Under the pieces are notes generated by a model. The model worked only from the letters and a program-made list of their open reading frames with translations, was not told the origin of the DNA and searched no databases. Shown in pieces: positions 45,556 through 54,506 of a DNA stretch of 64,000 bases. The stretch comes from Lawsonella sp012842085 (GTDB taxonomy: Bacteria; Actinomycetota; Actinomycetes; Mycobacteriales; Mycobacteriaceae), in NCBI GenBank assembly GCA_036749735.1, contig DAINXV010000001.1:62001-126000 (forward strand), given 5' to 3'. Every line of letters starts with the position of its first letter. The stretch's first letter is position 1. Made by a program: the position numbers and the translations under genes.

Positions 45556-46509
45556 TTAAGCTTCTTCGGTAATGAGTTTTCGCGCAAGTCGTGCCACACC
45601 GACTTGCCCTGCATCATCACCGAGTTCGGCCTGCTTGATCTTGGCGAAAGGACGATAACCGCTTCCGGTGAGATGTTGGCGATACACCTGCCGCGCTTTT
45701 TCGATGAAGAGATCACCAGAGGAGCTCACTCCACCCGCAATAACAATGAGTTCCGGGTCGAAAACATCTGCAACGAGAGCGATTCCTGTACCCAGCCAGT
45801 GTGCGAAATCGTCCACGGCGCGCAGTGCCAGGATGTCTCCCGCACGAGCTGCCTGCACCACCCGCCGGCCAGTTAGTTCAGATTCTGGGGTGACGTCACG
45901 GTTAAGTTCCGTGGGCAGATCGGGGTTGGAAACCATCAATTCTAAGGCGGTGTCAACGAGTGCGGTTCCAGAGCAATATCTTTCAAAACATCCCAGCTTC
46001 CCGCACGCACACGGACGACCATTCGGGACTACTTGGAGATGGCCAAACTCGGGTGCGGTTCCATAGAAGCCTCGGTAAAGCTCATCGTTGAAGATCAATG
46101 CGCCGCCAATTCCGGTCCCAATAGCAATCATTGCAACATTTGTGGCTCCCACAGCTGCCCCAAAAACGTACTCCCCCCATGCTGCCGAATTGCAGTCGTG
46201 TTCTAGCAGTACGGGTATATTAAGCCTGTCCTGCATGCGCTTTTGGACATTGACTGATCTCCATGGCAAATGGGGTGCGAAACGTACGGTGGAGCGATCT
46301 GTGTCCAGGAATCCCGCAACAGCAAGCCCTACGGCACTCACCGGATTTCGGTGTTCTAGCCGTCGCACCACATGGGCAAGTGCGTCTTCTAGTGCTTCTG
46401 CAGAATTTGGAGTGGGTACTCTTTCTCGGTCTATTATTCGGCCTGCTGGGTCAACTACAGCTGCTCGCAGACTAGTTCCACCGACATCGATTCCTACGGT
46501 GTTGGCCAT
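45556..46509 (-). CDS. glk: ROK family glucokinase
   Basis: ROK sugar kinase of 317 residues phosphorylating glucose with ATP. The N-terminal phosphate loop is GIDVGGTSLRAAVVD. LEHDCNSAAWGEYVFG has the catalytic Asp, APEFGHLQVV the sugar-binding Glu/His, and the zinc motif is CACGKLGCFERY. Corynebacterium glutamicum has glk at the same locus upstream of the NlpC/P60 genes, which supports the assignment over a regulator; no DNA-binding domain is present. It lies 11 bp after the SRPBCC gene. Confidence 0.9.
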   Translation of the reverse strand: MANTVGIDVGGTSLRAAVVDPAGRIIDRERVPTPNSAEALEDALAHVVRRLEHRNPVSAVGLAVAGFLDTDRSTVRFAPHLPWRSVNVQKRMQDRLNIPVLLEHDCNSAAWGEYVFGAAVGATNVAMIAIGTGIGGALIFNDELYRGFYGTAPEFGHLQVVPNGRPCACGKLGCFERYCSGTALVDTALELMVSNPDLPTELNRDVTPESELTGRRVVQAARAGDILALRAVDDFAHWLGTGIALVADVFDPELIVIAGGVSSSGDLFIEKARQVYRQHLTGSGYRPFAKIKQAELGDDAGQVGVARLARKLITEEA

Positions 46510-46520
46510 GAGTCGTCTTT

Positions 46521-46937
46521 CTACAAACTATTGTTTGGCCGAGGGGAAGCTTGTAACCACTGATGAGGGTCCTCCCCTACTGGACGCTCACCATCGAGAC
46601 TGCTCCGCAGCTCGTTCATAAGATTTTTAAAGTTTAACCGATATTGCATTGTCAGTTTGGCCGCTGAATGCTTACCGGTCGGTTCTCCATGTAGGAAGTA
46701 GTGTAGGAAGGTTCCTTCGGCTGCTTCCTCCAACCATATTTCGGACGTTCCTTTAACTTTGCCATCTGCTATCCATCGCACCCCGAGAGGTCCCCGATCT
46801 TCGGTCAGCTGCAAGGTAAGTCCGGGAAACCAAGCTGACCATCGGGAACGGTCTCCAATGACGTCAGCTATCGCGGGGGCTGGTACCGCCAAGTAGCCGA
46901 GATCCGCTATCTGGATGGGATGATAGTTGCTATTCAC
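46521..46937 (-). CDS. SRPBCC/polyketide cyclase-like protein (Rv2185c-like)
   Basis: START-like fold protein of 138 residues: IADLGYLAVPAPAIADVIGDRSRWSAW is the typical N-terminal strand-helix, with GTSEIWLEEAAEGTFLHYFL in the sheet and a long C-terminal helix (LTMQYRLNFKNLMNELRSSL). Such proteins bind hydrophobic ligands in a cavity. The ligand is unknown; its position next to pimB' in Mycobacteriales suggests envelope lipid metabolism, an inference from context. It starts 5 bp after the pimB' stop. Confidence 0.82.
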   Translation of the reverse strand: MNSNYHPIQIADLGYLAVPAPAIADVIGDRSRWSAWFPGLTLQLTEDRGPLGVRWIADGKVKGTSEIWLEEAAEGTFLHYFLHGEPTGKHSAAKLTMQYRLNFKNLMNELRSSLDGERPVGEDPHQWLQASPRPNNSL

Positions 46938-46942
46938 ACTCT

Positions 46943-48097
46943 CTAGCTTTCCATTTTTCTGTGCTGGTTGAGGACGTCACGGAGTCGTTTCCCCAACTTC
47001 CCCCAATTCCATTCGGTTTGCACCCAAGCACGTCCCTGCTCCCCTAAGGTGCGAGCCCACTCGGGGTGATCTAAAAGTCGGAGCAGTGCCTTTTTCACAG
47101 TATCGGGACGGTGTCCGTCTACTGCCAGTCCCGTCACCTCATCCTGTACTGTTTCTGGAGCCCCTCCCGAATCTCCCACTATCACGGGCACTCCAGCCGC
47201 ACTTGCCTCTAGGAAAACGATACCCAAGCCTTCTACGTCAAGTCCCCTGCCCCGGGTGCGACAAGGCATCGCGAAAATATCTGCAGCCGCGTAATAGCTC
47301 GGCAAATCTTCATCAGGTACTAGCCCGGTAAAGATGACACTCTTGTGTAGTCCCAGATTCTGTGCTTTTTTCTGAAGGTGCCGGGCATATGGTCCTCCCC
47401 CAACGATAAGCAGCTTGGTTTCAGGGTGGGTATGGAGTACCTCTGGCATAACTGAAATAAGAGTGTCTTGCCCCTTGCGTGGTACTAACCGTGAGATGCA
47501 AACAATAAGGGGATCTTCGGAGGCAATACTATGCCTCTTGCGAATCATTCCTGTGGTGTCTGCAGCGGGGTGAAAACGTTTCGTATCGACACCAGAGGGA
47601 AGGTGTACAAATTGGGGGTGCTCACCGATAGCTTTTTCGATGCGCCGCTTGGTGTATTCAGACACATACGTGATGGTGTCACAACCGTTGCCAATGATGC
47701 GCAGGCTCGCGTGAGCGAAAGGTAGCATTGCCCACCCCACCTCATGTCCGTGGGTGCTCGCCACAATGTTTTTCACTTCCGTGTGTTTACGTAAGTAGTG
47801 CGACATCAAAGCGAGTGGGGCTGCAGCTCCAAACCACACGGTTTCGTAGTGGTGCTCGCGCACCAACTGAGCGACTTCTTTACAAACATTAGGAGTCGGA
47901 AGTAGCACTGAAGTGGGGTTACGGCAAATGGGAAACGCCTGCTCAGCATCATACTTTTGGCACCTTTCAGGGTGCCAAGTGGAACAGTAGACACCGATTG
48001 ATTCAGCAGGAAGTTCTGCTAAAAAGCGCTGCAAGTAGGACTGAATACCACCTGGACGTGGCGGAAAATCGTTGGTCACTAAGAGCGTTTTTCGCAT
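46943..48097 (-). CDS. pimB: GDP-mannose-dependent phosphatidylinositol monomannoside mannosyltransferase PimB'
   Basis: GT4-type glycosyltransferase of 384 residues that adds the second mannose to PIM1 on the cytoplasmic membrane face. The N-terminal VTNDFPPRPGGIQSYLQRFL is the acceptor-side loop. The donor domain has ICISRLVPRKGQDTLI, and the EX7E motif lies in EGLGIVFLEASAAGVPVIVG. Position matches Rv2188c and the C. glutamicum gene beside nlpC. It lies 59 bp downstream of an NlpC/P60 gene. The lipid product anchors lipomannan, which MptA in this window extends. Confidence 0.92.
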   Translation of the reverse strand: MRKTLLVTNDFPPRPGGIQSYLQRFLAELPAESIGVYCSTWHPERCQKYDAEQAFPICRNPTSVLLPTPNVCKEVAQLVREHHYETVWFGAAAPLALMSHYLRKHTEVKNIVASTHGHEVGWAMLPFAHASLRIIGNGCDTITYVSEYTKRRIEKAIGEHPQFVHLPSGVDTKRFHPAADTTGMIRKRHSIASEDPLIVCISRLVPRKGQDTLISVMPEVLHTHPETKLLIVGGGPYARHLQKKAQNLGLHKSVIFTGLVPDEDLPSYYAAADIFAMPCRTRGRGLDVEGLGIVFLEASAAGVPVIVGDSGGAPETVQDEVTGLAVDGHRPDTVKKALLRLLDHPEWARTLGEQGRAWVQTEWNWGKLGKRLRDVLNQHRKMES

Positions 48098-48156
48098 AAG
48101 GACAAGCTTAGCGGAGAAAACAAAAGACTCTTAGAAAGTGTCTCGGTATTGCAGAT

Positions 48157-49182
48157 TTAGTAGCGTCGCACAGTGGTTACCGGGGCATAGTGCATCGGTG
48201 TCAAGGTGACTGTCTGTCCAAAAGTGGGCGCGTGGAGAATATTGCCGTTGCCTGCATACAGACCGACGTGGCTGTTGTCCCCGTAGTAGATAACGAGGTC
48301 ACCTGGCTGGATGTCGTTAAGCGGCACAGCAAGACCACCTGCTGCCATTGCCTGGCTGGATCGTGGCAATGTCACACCAAGTTGCCTATAAGCCCAGTAG
48401 ACCAGACCAGAACAGTCGAAGGCATTGGGGCCAGTTGCTCCCCAGGCGTAGGGGGACCCAATACGGGTCATAGCAATCTGCAACGCTTTGTTACCAAGAA
48501 GGTTCCGTCCGAAAGCAATCTGTGGATCGAAACCTTTGGGAAGTTTGACAGTCTTCCACTCGTCCGCAAGATGCGGAGGAAGCGACGCGAATTTGCGTTT
48601 GACGTTCGCAATCTTTTTGCGCAGAGCTATTCGCTCTTTTTCAAGAGCATCTTGAGCTTTACGAGCCTTCGCAGCTTGCCGAATAGCTTCTTGACGGTTC
48701 TTTTCAGCGATTTTACGCGCCTTGATTGCATCCTTCTGGGCGGAAGAATACTGGTAAATAAGATTTGCAGTCGTCTGTGTAATAGCAGCTTCGCTACGGG
48801 ACTGATCCAAGATCTCCTGCGGAGTGGTGGACATAAGAACGGTCATGACGCCGATCTGGTTGCCGTTACGCAAGTTAATGGCAGCAAGGTTGTTAACGGG
48901 TTCTTGCATACCAATGCGACGACGTTCGGCGGCTTTACGTGCCTTGATCGCCTTTGCGATAGCAGCTCGCGCTTTCTTTTCCGCTTTGCGTGCTGCCCGC
49001 AAGTTGTCCGATGCGTTGTGCATACGCTCTGCGGTTTGTTCAGCTTGACGCGCTAAACTACGCAGCTCTTTAAGCGGAGCGGACTCAGCTGCTGCTGGTA
49101 CCTGCATACCCAAAAGAAGGGCACCCGAAAGTATGGAAGCAACCGCAGCTTTGGCGGTACGTCCCATCGGAGATTTATGCAC
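48157..49182 (-). CDS. Secreted NlpC/P60 peptidoglycan endopeptidase with coiled coil
   Basis: Predicted secreted hydrolase of 341 residues. A signal peptide (about 1-32, ending QVPAAAES) is followed by a long Ala/Lys/Arg-rich coiled coil (about 35-190), like that of RipA/Rv2190c, and a C-terminal NlpC/P60 domain with catalytic Cys257 (NAFDCSGLVYW), His305 (SHVGLYAGN) and a further His317. It probably cuts the D-Glu-mDAP bond during daughter cell separation. Start is GTG at 49182, with AAGGA six bases upstream; 49203 is less well supported. It is paired with a second NlpC/P60 gene upstream, as in C. glutamicum. Confidence 0.9.
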   Translation of the reverse strand: MHKSPMGRTAKAAVASILSGALLLGMQVPAAAESAPLKELRSLARQAEQTAERMHNASDNLRAARKAEKKARAAIAKAIKARKAAERRRIGMQEPVNNLAAINLRNGNQIGVMTVLMSTTPQEILDQSRSEAAITQTTANLIYQYSSAQKDAIKARKIAEKNRQEAIRQAAKARKAQDALEKERIALRKKIANVKRKFASLPPHLADEWKTVKLPKGFDPQIAFGRNLLGNKALQIAMTRIGSPYAWGATGPNAFDCSGLVYWAYRQLGVTLPRSSQAMAAGGLAVPLNDIQPGDLVIYYGDNSHVGLYAGNGNILHAPTFGQTVTLTPMHYAPVTTVRRY

Positions 49183-49374
49183 GAATCGTCCTTCCCCAGA
49201 CAACTACGGTGCTGGTTTTAACCTCTTTGGAATGATTTCGTTACCATTCCTCAATTTACGACTTAATTCTAATGTTGTCCATCTGAAATGTGATGTTCTT
49301 TTACCAAGCGAAATTATTTCAATCTCATCTTTAACACTAGAAACAACAATCTCAGAGGTAACCAAATGTGAAAA

Positions 49375-49408
49375 CTCGCCCTTTACGCAATGAAGCGTAA
49401 GGAGCGAG
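49375..49408 (-). terminator. Intrinsic terminator between the two NlpC/P60 genes
   Basis: Stem CTCGCCCTTTACGC / GCGTAAGGAGCGAG with two G-T pairs and a six-base loop, 24 bp after the stop of the upstream NlpC/P60 gene on the minus strand, followed there by GTTTTCAC. It separates the transcripts of the two hydrolase genes. Confidence 0.8.
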
Positions 49409-49432
49409 ATTCAGCGACGAGTTTAGGTGCTA

Positions 49433-50296
49433 CTAGTAGTAACGAGTGGCACCATAGTAGGGCATGCTGTCCAAGGAAACCTCAGAAACAGACTGCCCGG
49501 CATAAGGTGCGTGCACGACGCGGTTATTGCCAGCATAAACACCCACATGGCTCGCATTGCCGTAGAAAGCAATAATATCGCCGGGCTGCAGATTCTTACG
49601 TGCAACATGGCGACCGCCATTGATTTGGTCTTGAGAGGTACGCGGAATCTTAATGCCGAGCTGATTGTGCGCCCACATCACCAGACCAGAACAGTCAAAA
49701 GCGTTCGGTCCACTGGCACCCCATACATAAGGGTCACCAATACGGCTACGGGCGGCCTTCAAAATCTTGGCGCCGCGCGCACGTTGAATTTCAGCTTTGC
49801 TTTTAGCCTTGGCAGCAGGACTGACTTCCTCAACTGGAACAATCGTTCCTACCAAGGTAGCAACCGTTTGATCCTGCATGAGACGATCAATGGTCGGTTG
49901 CAAAGCCTTTTTAACTGGCTTCAACTCATTAGTTACCGGCTTCAACCCTTTACGGATCTTGTCGGTAGCGGGCTTATTCTCTTCACGAGCCTTGTCAACC
50001 TTTGGCTTTACAGTCTTGTTGACTTTTTTAGCGGCGGGAAGAGTCTTTTTAGAAACTTCTTTTGAAGCGTCTTTAGCTGTGTCCTGAACCTGTGCAGGAA
50101 TTTCGGCATCTTTAAGCGCGGTATTAAGTTGTGGGAGTTCCGGAATATCAATAGAAATTTCAGGAACAGCGGGGGCATTTAGCTCAACAGCAAAGGCGGG
50201 CGCTGCAGTAGCCCCCATAAGCCCAGCTGACATCACGCCGACAGCGAGAGCATGTGTGCTCTTAACGCCTTTCTCGGCTGCTCGATGCTTAGCCAC
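49433..50296 (-). CDS. Secreted NlpC/P60 peptidoglycan endopeptidase
   Basis: Predicted secreted protein of 287 residues. The signal peptide (about 1-36) ends AAPAFA-VEL. A Lys/Val/Pro-rich region follows with repeated KPV/KKVNKTVKPKVDKAR units (about 85-140), probably extended and wall-binding, then a C-terminal NlpC/P60 domain with Cys202 (NAFDCSGLVMW), His250 (SHVGVYAGN) and His262. Start is GTG at 50296 (VAKHRAAEKG) with GGAGAAAG upstream; frames from 50314 or 50347 would spoil the signal peptide. It is the first gene of the leftward envelope cluster and has a long leader. Confidence 0.88.
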   Translation of the reverse strand: MAKHRAAEKGVKSTHALAVGVMSAGLMGATAAPAFAVELNAPAVPEISIDIPELPQLNTALKDAEIPAQVQDTAKDASKEVSKKTLPAAKKVNKTVKPKVDKAREENKPATDKIRKGLKPVTNELKPVKKALQPTIDRLMQDQTVATLVGTIVPVEEVSPAAKAKSKAEIQRARGAKILKAARSRIGDPYVWGASGPNAFDCSGLVMWAHNQLGIKIPRTSQDQINGGRHVARKNLQPGDIIAFYGNASHVGVYAGNNRVVHAPYAGQSVSEVSLDSMPYYGATRYY

Positions 50297-50717
50297 GGTT
50301 CTTTCTCCAATCATCCAACAACTGCCACCTGGACGAAACATCTCCACTAACGTGTTTCAGTTCGTATCCAACGAGGAGGCCGAAAGCCTCCGACAGTCCA
50401 GCTTTTCATTTCGAAAAGAAGGCAAGATTCCATCGCACTAGAGAGTACGAAGTAATCGCTTTGTCACAAGAAGATTACGAACTTATAACTTGCTTGTCTA
50501 GTTTCCACGCCCAAAATTGTGTTTATTTCGGAAATAATGTGCCATTTTTCACAGGTTTTACCCGCAAATATCGCTCTAAGCAGCACATTTGCTGAAAGTT
50601 AATTTATTTTCGGAAAGTCTCGAAAACATAACAAAAAATCGCCCCCAAATGGGGGCTTTTAACGGTGAAGGCCACCGATCGACGCATCTGTTACAAGCTC
50701 TCGATAAAGTAACGGAT
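50297..50717. other. Divergent non-coding region between NlpC/P60 and exonuclease genes
   Basis: About 420 bp, AT-rich in the centre. The left part would be the leader of the NlpC/P60 gene and contains a strong hairpin GGAGGC-TTTCG-GCCTCC (50374-50390) about 80 bp before its start. The right part holds the hairpin at 50641-50660. No known riboswitch consensus was recognised. GTAATC and GATTAC form an inverted repeat around 50452-50478, with a 15-base spacer, a possible operator. Confidence 0.55.
50641..50660 (+). terminator. Terminator-like hairpin before the DnaQ/GIY-YIG gene
   Basis: GCCCCC-AAAT-GGGGGC followed by TTTT on the plus strand and preceded by A6, so on the minus strand it is also followed by a T-run. 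It lies in the leader of the DnaQ/GIY-YIG gene and overlaps a possible ATG start at 50649. It may be an attenuator or a block to antisense transcription. Confidence 0.6.
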
Positions 50718-52406
50718 GTGAAAGAACCCGTATCTAAACAACATGAAGCGCAGTTAGCCCTACCTGGATTAGAACCTAGCCCCCAGGAACCCGCCAGCAC
50801 AGATACGGCCCCCTCAGAAACTTCCCTCTTTGACACAACCTTCGTTGTTCTCGACCTAGAGACAACCGGCATGTCCCCTATAAATGATGCCATTACTGAA
50901 ATAGGTGCAGTGAAAGTTAAGCGGGGTGAGCTACTAGGAGAATTCGCAACGTTCGTCCGCCCCACTAAACCAATTCCACCTAGCATTGAACGCCTTACTG
51001 GTATTAGTAACAGGGACGTAGCAAATGCCCCCTCCCTAGCAAGTGTTTTCCCAAGCTTTCTGGAATTCATTAAAGGCAGCACTTTAGTTGCCCACAATGC
51101 CGCCTTCGACATTTCTTTTTTGCAAAACGCTGCTCGAAATCTCGATTATGAGTGGCCAGATAACCCCACACTGTGCACCGTAAAATTGTCCCGGCGAATC
51201 CTTGACCGCCAAGAAGCCCCTTCCGTAAAACTTTCTGCGTTAGCCCAAATATTCAAGACCTCCCAACAGCCCACCCACCGGGCTCTTGACGATGCCCGCA
51301 CCACTGTAGAAGTACTGCACGGACTTATAGAACGAGTCGGTGGGCTCGATGTTACGACCCTGCGAGACTTACAGTCCTATAAAAGCGACCTCAACAACCA
51401 GGTCTACCGCAAACGCCACTTGGCGGATAAGCTTCCCCACCGACCGGGAGTATATATTTTCTACGACCGGCAAGACCATCCCTTATATATAGGTACTGCC
51501 ACCGATCTTCGCTCACGCGTAGGGAGCTACTTCAATGGTTCTGAAACGCGTTCTCGAATGACAGAAATGGTGCTCCTGGCACAACGTATCGACTATGTCG
51601 AATGCCTCACTAGTTTTGAAGCGTCCATTCAAGAGTTGCGTCTTATTCGTGCCCTGCGGCCGCCCTACAATCGTCGATCTAAAAACCAAAAAGCTCAATG
51701 GTGGCTGGTGCCGGCCTCCCCCACTAGCAACTCTCTCTATCAATGTAAACGGCGCAAACCAGCATCCACACAGGTTGCTCTCGGTCCTTTCCCACAGCGC
51801 CGCACCGCAGCCACCTTGGCGCAGGTACTACACAACCACGTGCGTCACGGTTTAGCACCCACAGACCCTATAGATAACGCACAACAGCAGGCAGCCCTTA
51901 AACTGCTTTCTCAGCTGGCGAGAGGAAACAGTACCAACTTCATTCCTGCTACTTTGCAACGCATTAATGAACTCGCTGAACAACATCGATATGAACAAGC
52001 TGCGCTGCTCAGAGATGAGGGGGCCACAGCGATTCACTCTCTTGCTCGGTACCATCAGCACGAAAACTTAAAAACCGTGTCCGAGCTAATAGCCGCGGAA
52101 AAGGATGGCCGCAAAGGTTGGTATTTCACTATTATCCGTCACGGCATATTCGCAGGAGTTATGCATTGTGCCTCCGGTGAGTCCTACAAAAAGCGCCTCC
52201 AGGAACTAAAGGCAAGCGGCCAAACAGTGGATAATGGCGATCCCGCTTCCGGAATCGGATCCGAAGAGGAAAGACACCTTGTCTACCGTTATCTCACCTC
52301 CGGGCACCTCAGACTGGTCGAAGTGAGCGACCCTTGGGCCGAAGGAAACGAAGCTGCAGGTAAGTATTTAGAATGGGCTGAGCAAGCTCGCCAAGCAAAA
52401 AAATAA
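50718..52406 (+). CDS. DnaQ-like exonuclease / GIY-YIG (UvrC-N-like) fusion, Rv2191-like
   Basis: Two-domain nuclease. The first half is a DEDDh exonuclease: VVLDLETTGMSPINDAITEIG, LVAHNAAFDISFLQ and THRALDDARTTVEVL carry the acidic residues and His. The second half is a GIY-YIG nuclease like the N-terminal part of UvrC (HRPGVYIFYDRQDHPLYIGTA) with a UVR-like region. The same fusion is M. tuberculosis Rv2191, also described as Cho-like repair nuclease. Start is uncertain: GTG at 50718 avoids the hairpin, while ATG at 50649 and TTG at 50589 are also in frame. Proofreading or lesion repair is inferred. Confidence 0.85.
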   Translation: MKEPVSKQHEAQLALPGLEPSPQEPASTDTAPSETSLFDTTFVVLDLETTGMSPINDAITEIGAVKVKRGELLGEFATFVRPTKPIPPSIERLTGISNRDVANAPSLASVFPSFLEFIKGSTLVAHNAAFDISFLQNAARNLDYEWPDNPTLCTVKLSRRILDRQEAPSVKLSALAQIFKTSQQPTHRALDDARTTVEVLHGLIERVGGLDVTTLRDLQSYKSDLNNQVYRKRHLADKLPHRPGVYIFYDRQDHPLYIGTATDLRSRVGSYFNGSETRSRMTEMVLLAQRIDYVECLTSFEASIQELRLIRALRPPYNRRSKNQKAQWWLVPASPTSNSLYQCKRRKPASTQVALGPFPQRRTAATLAQVLHNHVRHGLAPTDPIDNAQQQAALKLLSQLARGNSTNFIPATLQRINELAEQHRYEQAALLRDEGATAIHSLARYHQHENLKTVSELIAAEKDGRKGWYFTIIRHGIFAGVMHCASGESYKKRLQELKASGQTVDNGDPASGIGSEEERHLVYRYLTSGHLRLVEVSDPWAEGNEAAGKYLEWAEQARQAKK

Positions 52407-52519
52407 TTTAGTCTGCGGCTCAGTTGATTGCGGAAGAAAGACTACTGAAGTGGCATACTGAGGGAACAACATTTTGAGTATTCCCGCTAAACAACCAGCG
52501 AGATAGTGAGGACCTTCTT

Positions 52520-54445
52520 GTGTGTGGTTTTATCGGTTTCCTAGCATCAAACGGGCAAGCGCAGAAGCACGTCGCGCTTCTGAAACCAGCTTTGCAAAAG
52601 ATGCGTCACCGGGGCCCTGATGAAAGCAATATCTGGTCGAATGATGACATTGCTTTCGCTTTCACTCGCTTAGCAATTATTGACATTGAAGGCTCCCACC
52701 AACCAATGGCTTGGGGAACACCAGCAGAGCCCGAACGCTACGTTCTCGCCTACAACGGGGAAATATATAACTATTTGGAGCTGCGCGAAGAACTGGAAAA
52801 TGAATTCGGCCTCTCCTTCACAACAGACGGCGATGCTGAAGTTCTTTTAGCTGGTTACCACACATGGGGTAAGGAGCTCCTCCCCAAGCTGCGCGGCATG
52901 TTTGCTTTCATCCTGTGGGACACCAAAGAAAGAACCCTACTAATAGGCCGCGACCCATTCGGCATCAAACCTCTTTACTACCTGCATACAGACGAAGGTG
53001 TTTTCTTTAGTTCCGAGAAAAAATCTTTGCTGGGCGTAGCCAAAGAACTCAACCTCAAACTCGATCTGGATAAACGGGCACTGGAACACTACATTGCGTT
53101 CCAGTATGTTCCGGAGCCAGAGAGCATGCATGCACAAATCCGGCGTTTCAATTCCGGCAGTTGGGGCACTCTTCAGCCTGGTGGACAGATTGCCACCACC
53201 CGCTACTTCGAGCCGGACCTACCACCGACCGAAAGCGCCTACGACTCGGAAGCTCTCCTCATTACAAAGATCCGGCAAGCTCTCGAAGACTCGGTAGAGA
53301 AACATATGCGAGCTGACGTTACCGTCGGTTCCTTCCTGTCAGGTGGTATTGATTCCACAGCGATAGCTGCTCTGGCAAAACGCCACAACGACAATCTCCT
53401 CACCTTCACCACCGGTTTTGAACGTGAGGGATACTCCGAAATTGATGTAGCTGCTGAATCTGCTGCAGCAATCGGGGTCGAACACGTTGTGCGGAAAGTA
53501 ACCCCTGAAGAGTTCATTGAACATCTGCCACTCATCATGTGGTATTTGGATGACCCCGTTGCAGACCCAGCACTCGTACCCCTCTACTTTGTTGCCCGCG
53601 AAGCACGGAAACACGTGAAAGTAGTTCTTTCGGGAGAGGGTGCTGACGAACTTTTCGGTGGCTACACGATCTACAAAGAGCCACTATCTCTTGCTCCCTT
53701 TGAGAAGCTTCCGAATTCCCTCCGCAGAGGACTGGGTAAACTTTCCGAGCGCCTGCCACAAGGTATGCGAGGCAAAAGTCTTCTGAAACGCGGATCTCTT
53801 TCCTTGGAGGATCGCTACTACGGAAATGCTCGCTCATTTAACTTTGAACAAATGCAGTCGGTGATCCCCTGGGCTAAGCCGGAATGGAACCACCAAGACG
53901 TTACTGCCCCCTATTACGAACATTCCGTCGGCTGGGATCCCATTGCACGCATGCAGCATATTGACCTCATGACCTGGATGCGGGGCGACATTCTGGTGAA
54001 AGCCGATCGGATGACGATGGCCAACTCACTAGAGCTTCGTGTCCCCTTCCTCGATAAAGTCGTGTGGGAAGTGGCTCAGGAACTACCGTCAACCATGAAG
54101 ATTGCCCACGGCACATCCAAGTGGGCACTGCGCGAAGCTCTCAAAGAGGTTGTTCCCGAGCATGTTCTCAATCGCCGCAAACTGGGATTCCCAGTACCCA
54201 TTAGACACTGGCTGGCAGGTCCCGAAATGTACGACTGGGCACGCGACACCATTACACAATCCCAGACGGACGAATATGTCGACAAAACAGCTGTGCTGAA
54301 CATGCTGGACGAGCACAAAGCGGGCGTTATGGACCATTCTCGACGCCTCTGGACGGTGCTCTGTTTCATGTTGTGGCACGGTATTTTTGTGGACACAACC
54401 ATCACCCCCACAATCCCCAACCCGGACTACCCGGTAGAACTTTAA
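52520..54445 (+). CDS. asnB: Asparagine synthetase B (glutamine-hydrolysing), LtsA type
   Basis: Class II amidotransferase of 641 residues. After Met removal the N-terminal Cys (MCGFIGFLAS) is the nucleophile that releases ammonia from glutamine; RHRGPDESN follows. The synthetase domain has the PP-loop FLSGGIDSTAI. In C. glutamicum the orthologue LtsA amidates meso-DAP in peptidoglycan, and loss causes lysozyme sensitivity, so this protein may work on the wall and not in free asparagine synthesis. Start is GTG at 52520, fixed by the Cys at position 2, with GAGG upstream. A shared terminator follows. In relatives the cytochrome bcc-aa3 genes lie just upstream. Confidence 0.95.
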   Translation: MCGFIGFLASNGQAQKHVALLKPALQKMRHRGPDESNIWSNDDIAFAFTRLAIIDIEGSHQPMAWGTPAEPERYVLAYNGEIYNYLELREELENEFGLSFTTDGDAEVLLAGYHTWGKELLPKLRGMFAFILWDTKERTLLIGRDPFGIKPLYYLHTDEGVFFSSEKKSLLGVAKELNLKLDLDKRALEHYIAFQYVPEPESMHAQIRRFNSGSWGTLQPGGQIATTRYFEPDLPPTESAYDSEALLITKIRQALEDSVEKHMRADVTVGSFLSGGIDSTAIAALAKRHNDNLLTFTTGFEREGYSEIDVAAESAAAIGVEHVVRKVTPEEFIEHLPLIMWYLDDPVADPALVPLYFVAREARKHVKVVLSGEGADELFGGYTIYKEPLSLAPFEKLPNSLRRGLGKLSERLPQGMRGKSLLKRGSLSLEDRYYGNARSFNFEQMQSVIPWAKPEWNHQDVTAPYYEHSVGWDPIARMQHIDLMTWMRGDILVKADRMTMANSLELRVPFLDKVVWEVAQELPSTMKIAHGTSKWALREALKEVVPEHVLNRRKLGFPVPIRHWLAGPEMYDWARDTITQSQTDEYVDKTAVLNMLDEHKAGVMDHSRRLWTVLCFMLWHGIFVDTTITPTIPNPDYPVEL

Positions 54446-54456
54446 AACATAAAGAT

Positions 54457-54490
54457 TGAGGGGCCGCCCACAGAAGTGGGTGGCCCCTCA
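54457..54490. terminator. Bidirectional intrinsic terminator
   Basis: Stem TGAGGGGCC-G-CCCAC / GTGGG-T-GGCCCCTCA with loop AGAA, between the convergent asnB (+) and PfkB kinase (-) genes. T-rich sequence follows on the + strand (GTTCTCTT); on the minus strand ATCTTTATGTTTT follows. Confidence 0.85.
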
Positions 54491-54506
54491 GTTCTCTTAA
54501 AGGTAG

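Noticed and set aside
50297..50590. c-di-AMP (ydaO) riboswitch before the NlpC/P60 gene
   Set aside because: The conserved GGGGA/GCCGAACC-type blocks could not be found in the right order on the minus strand.
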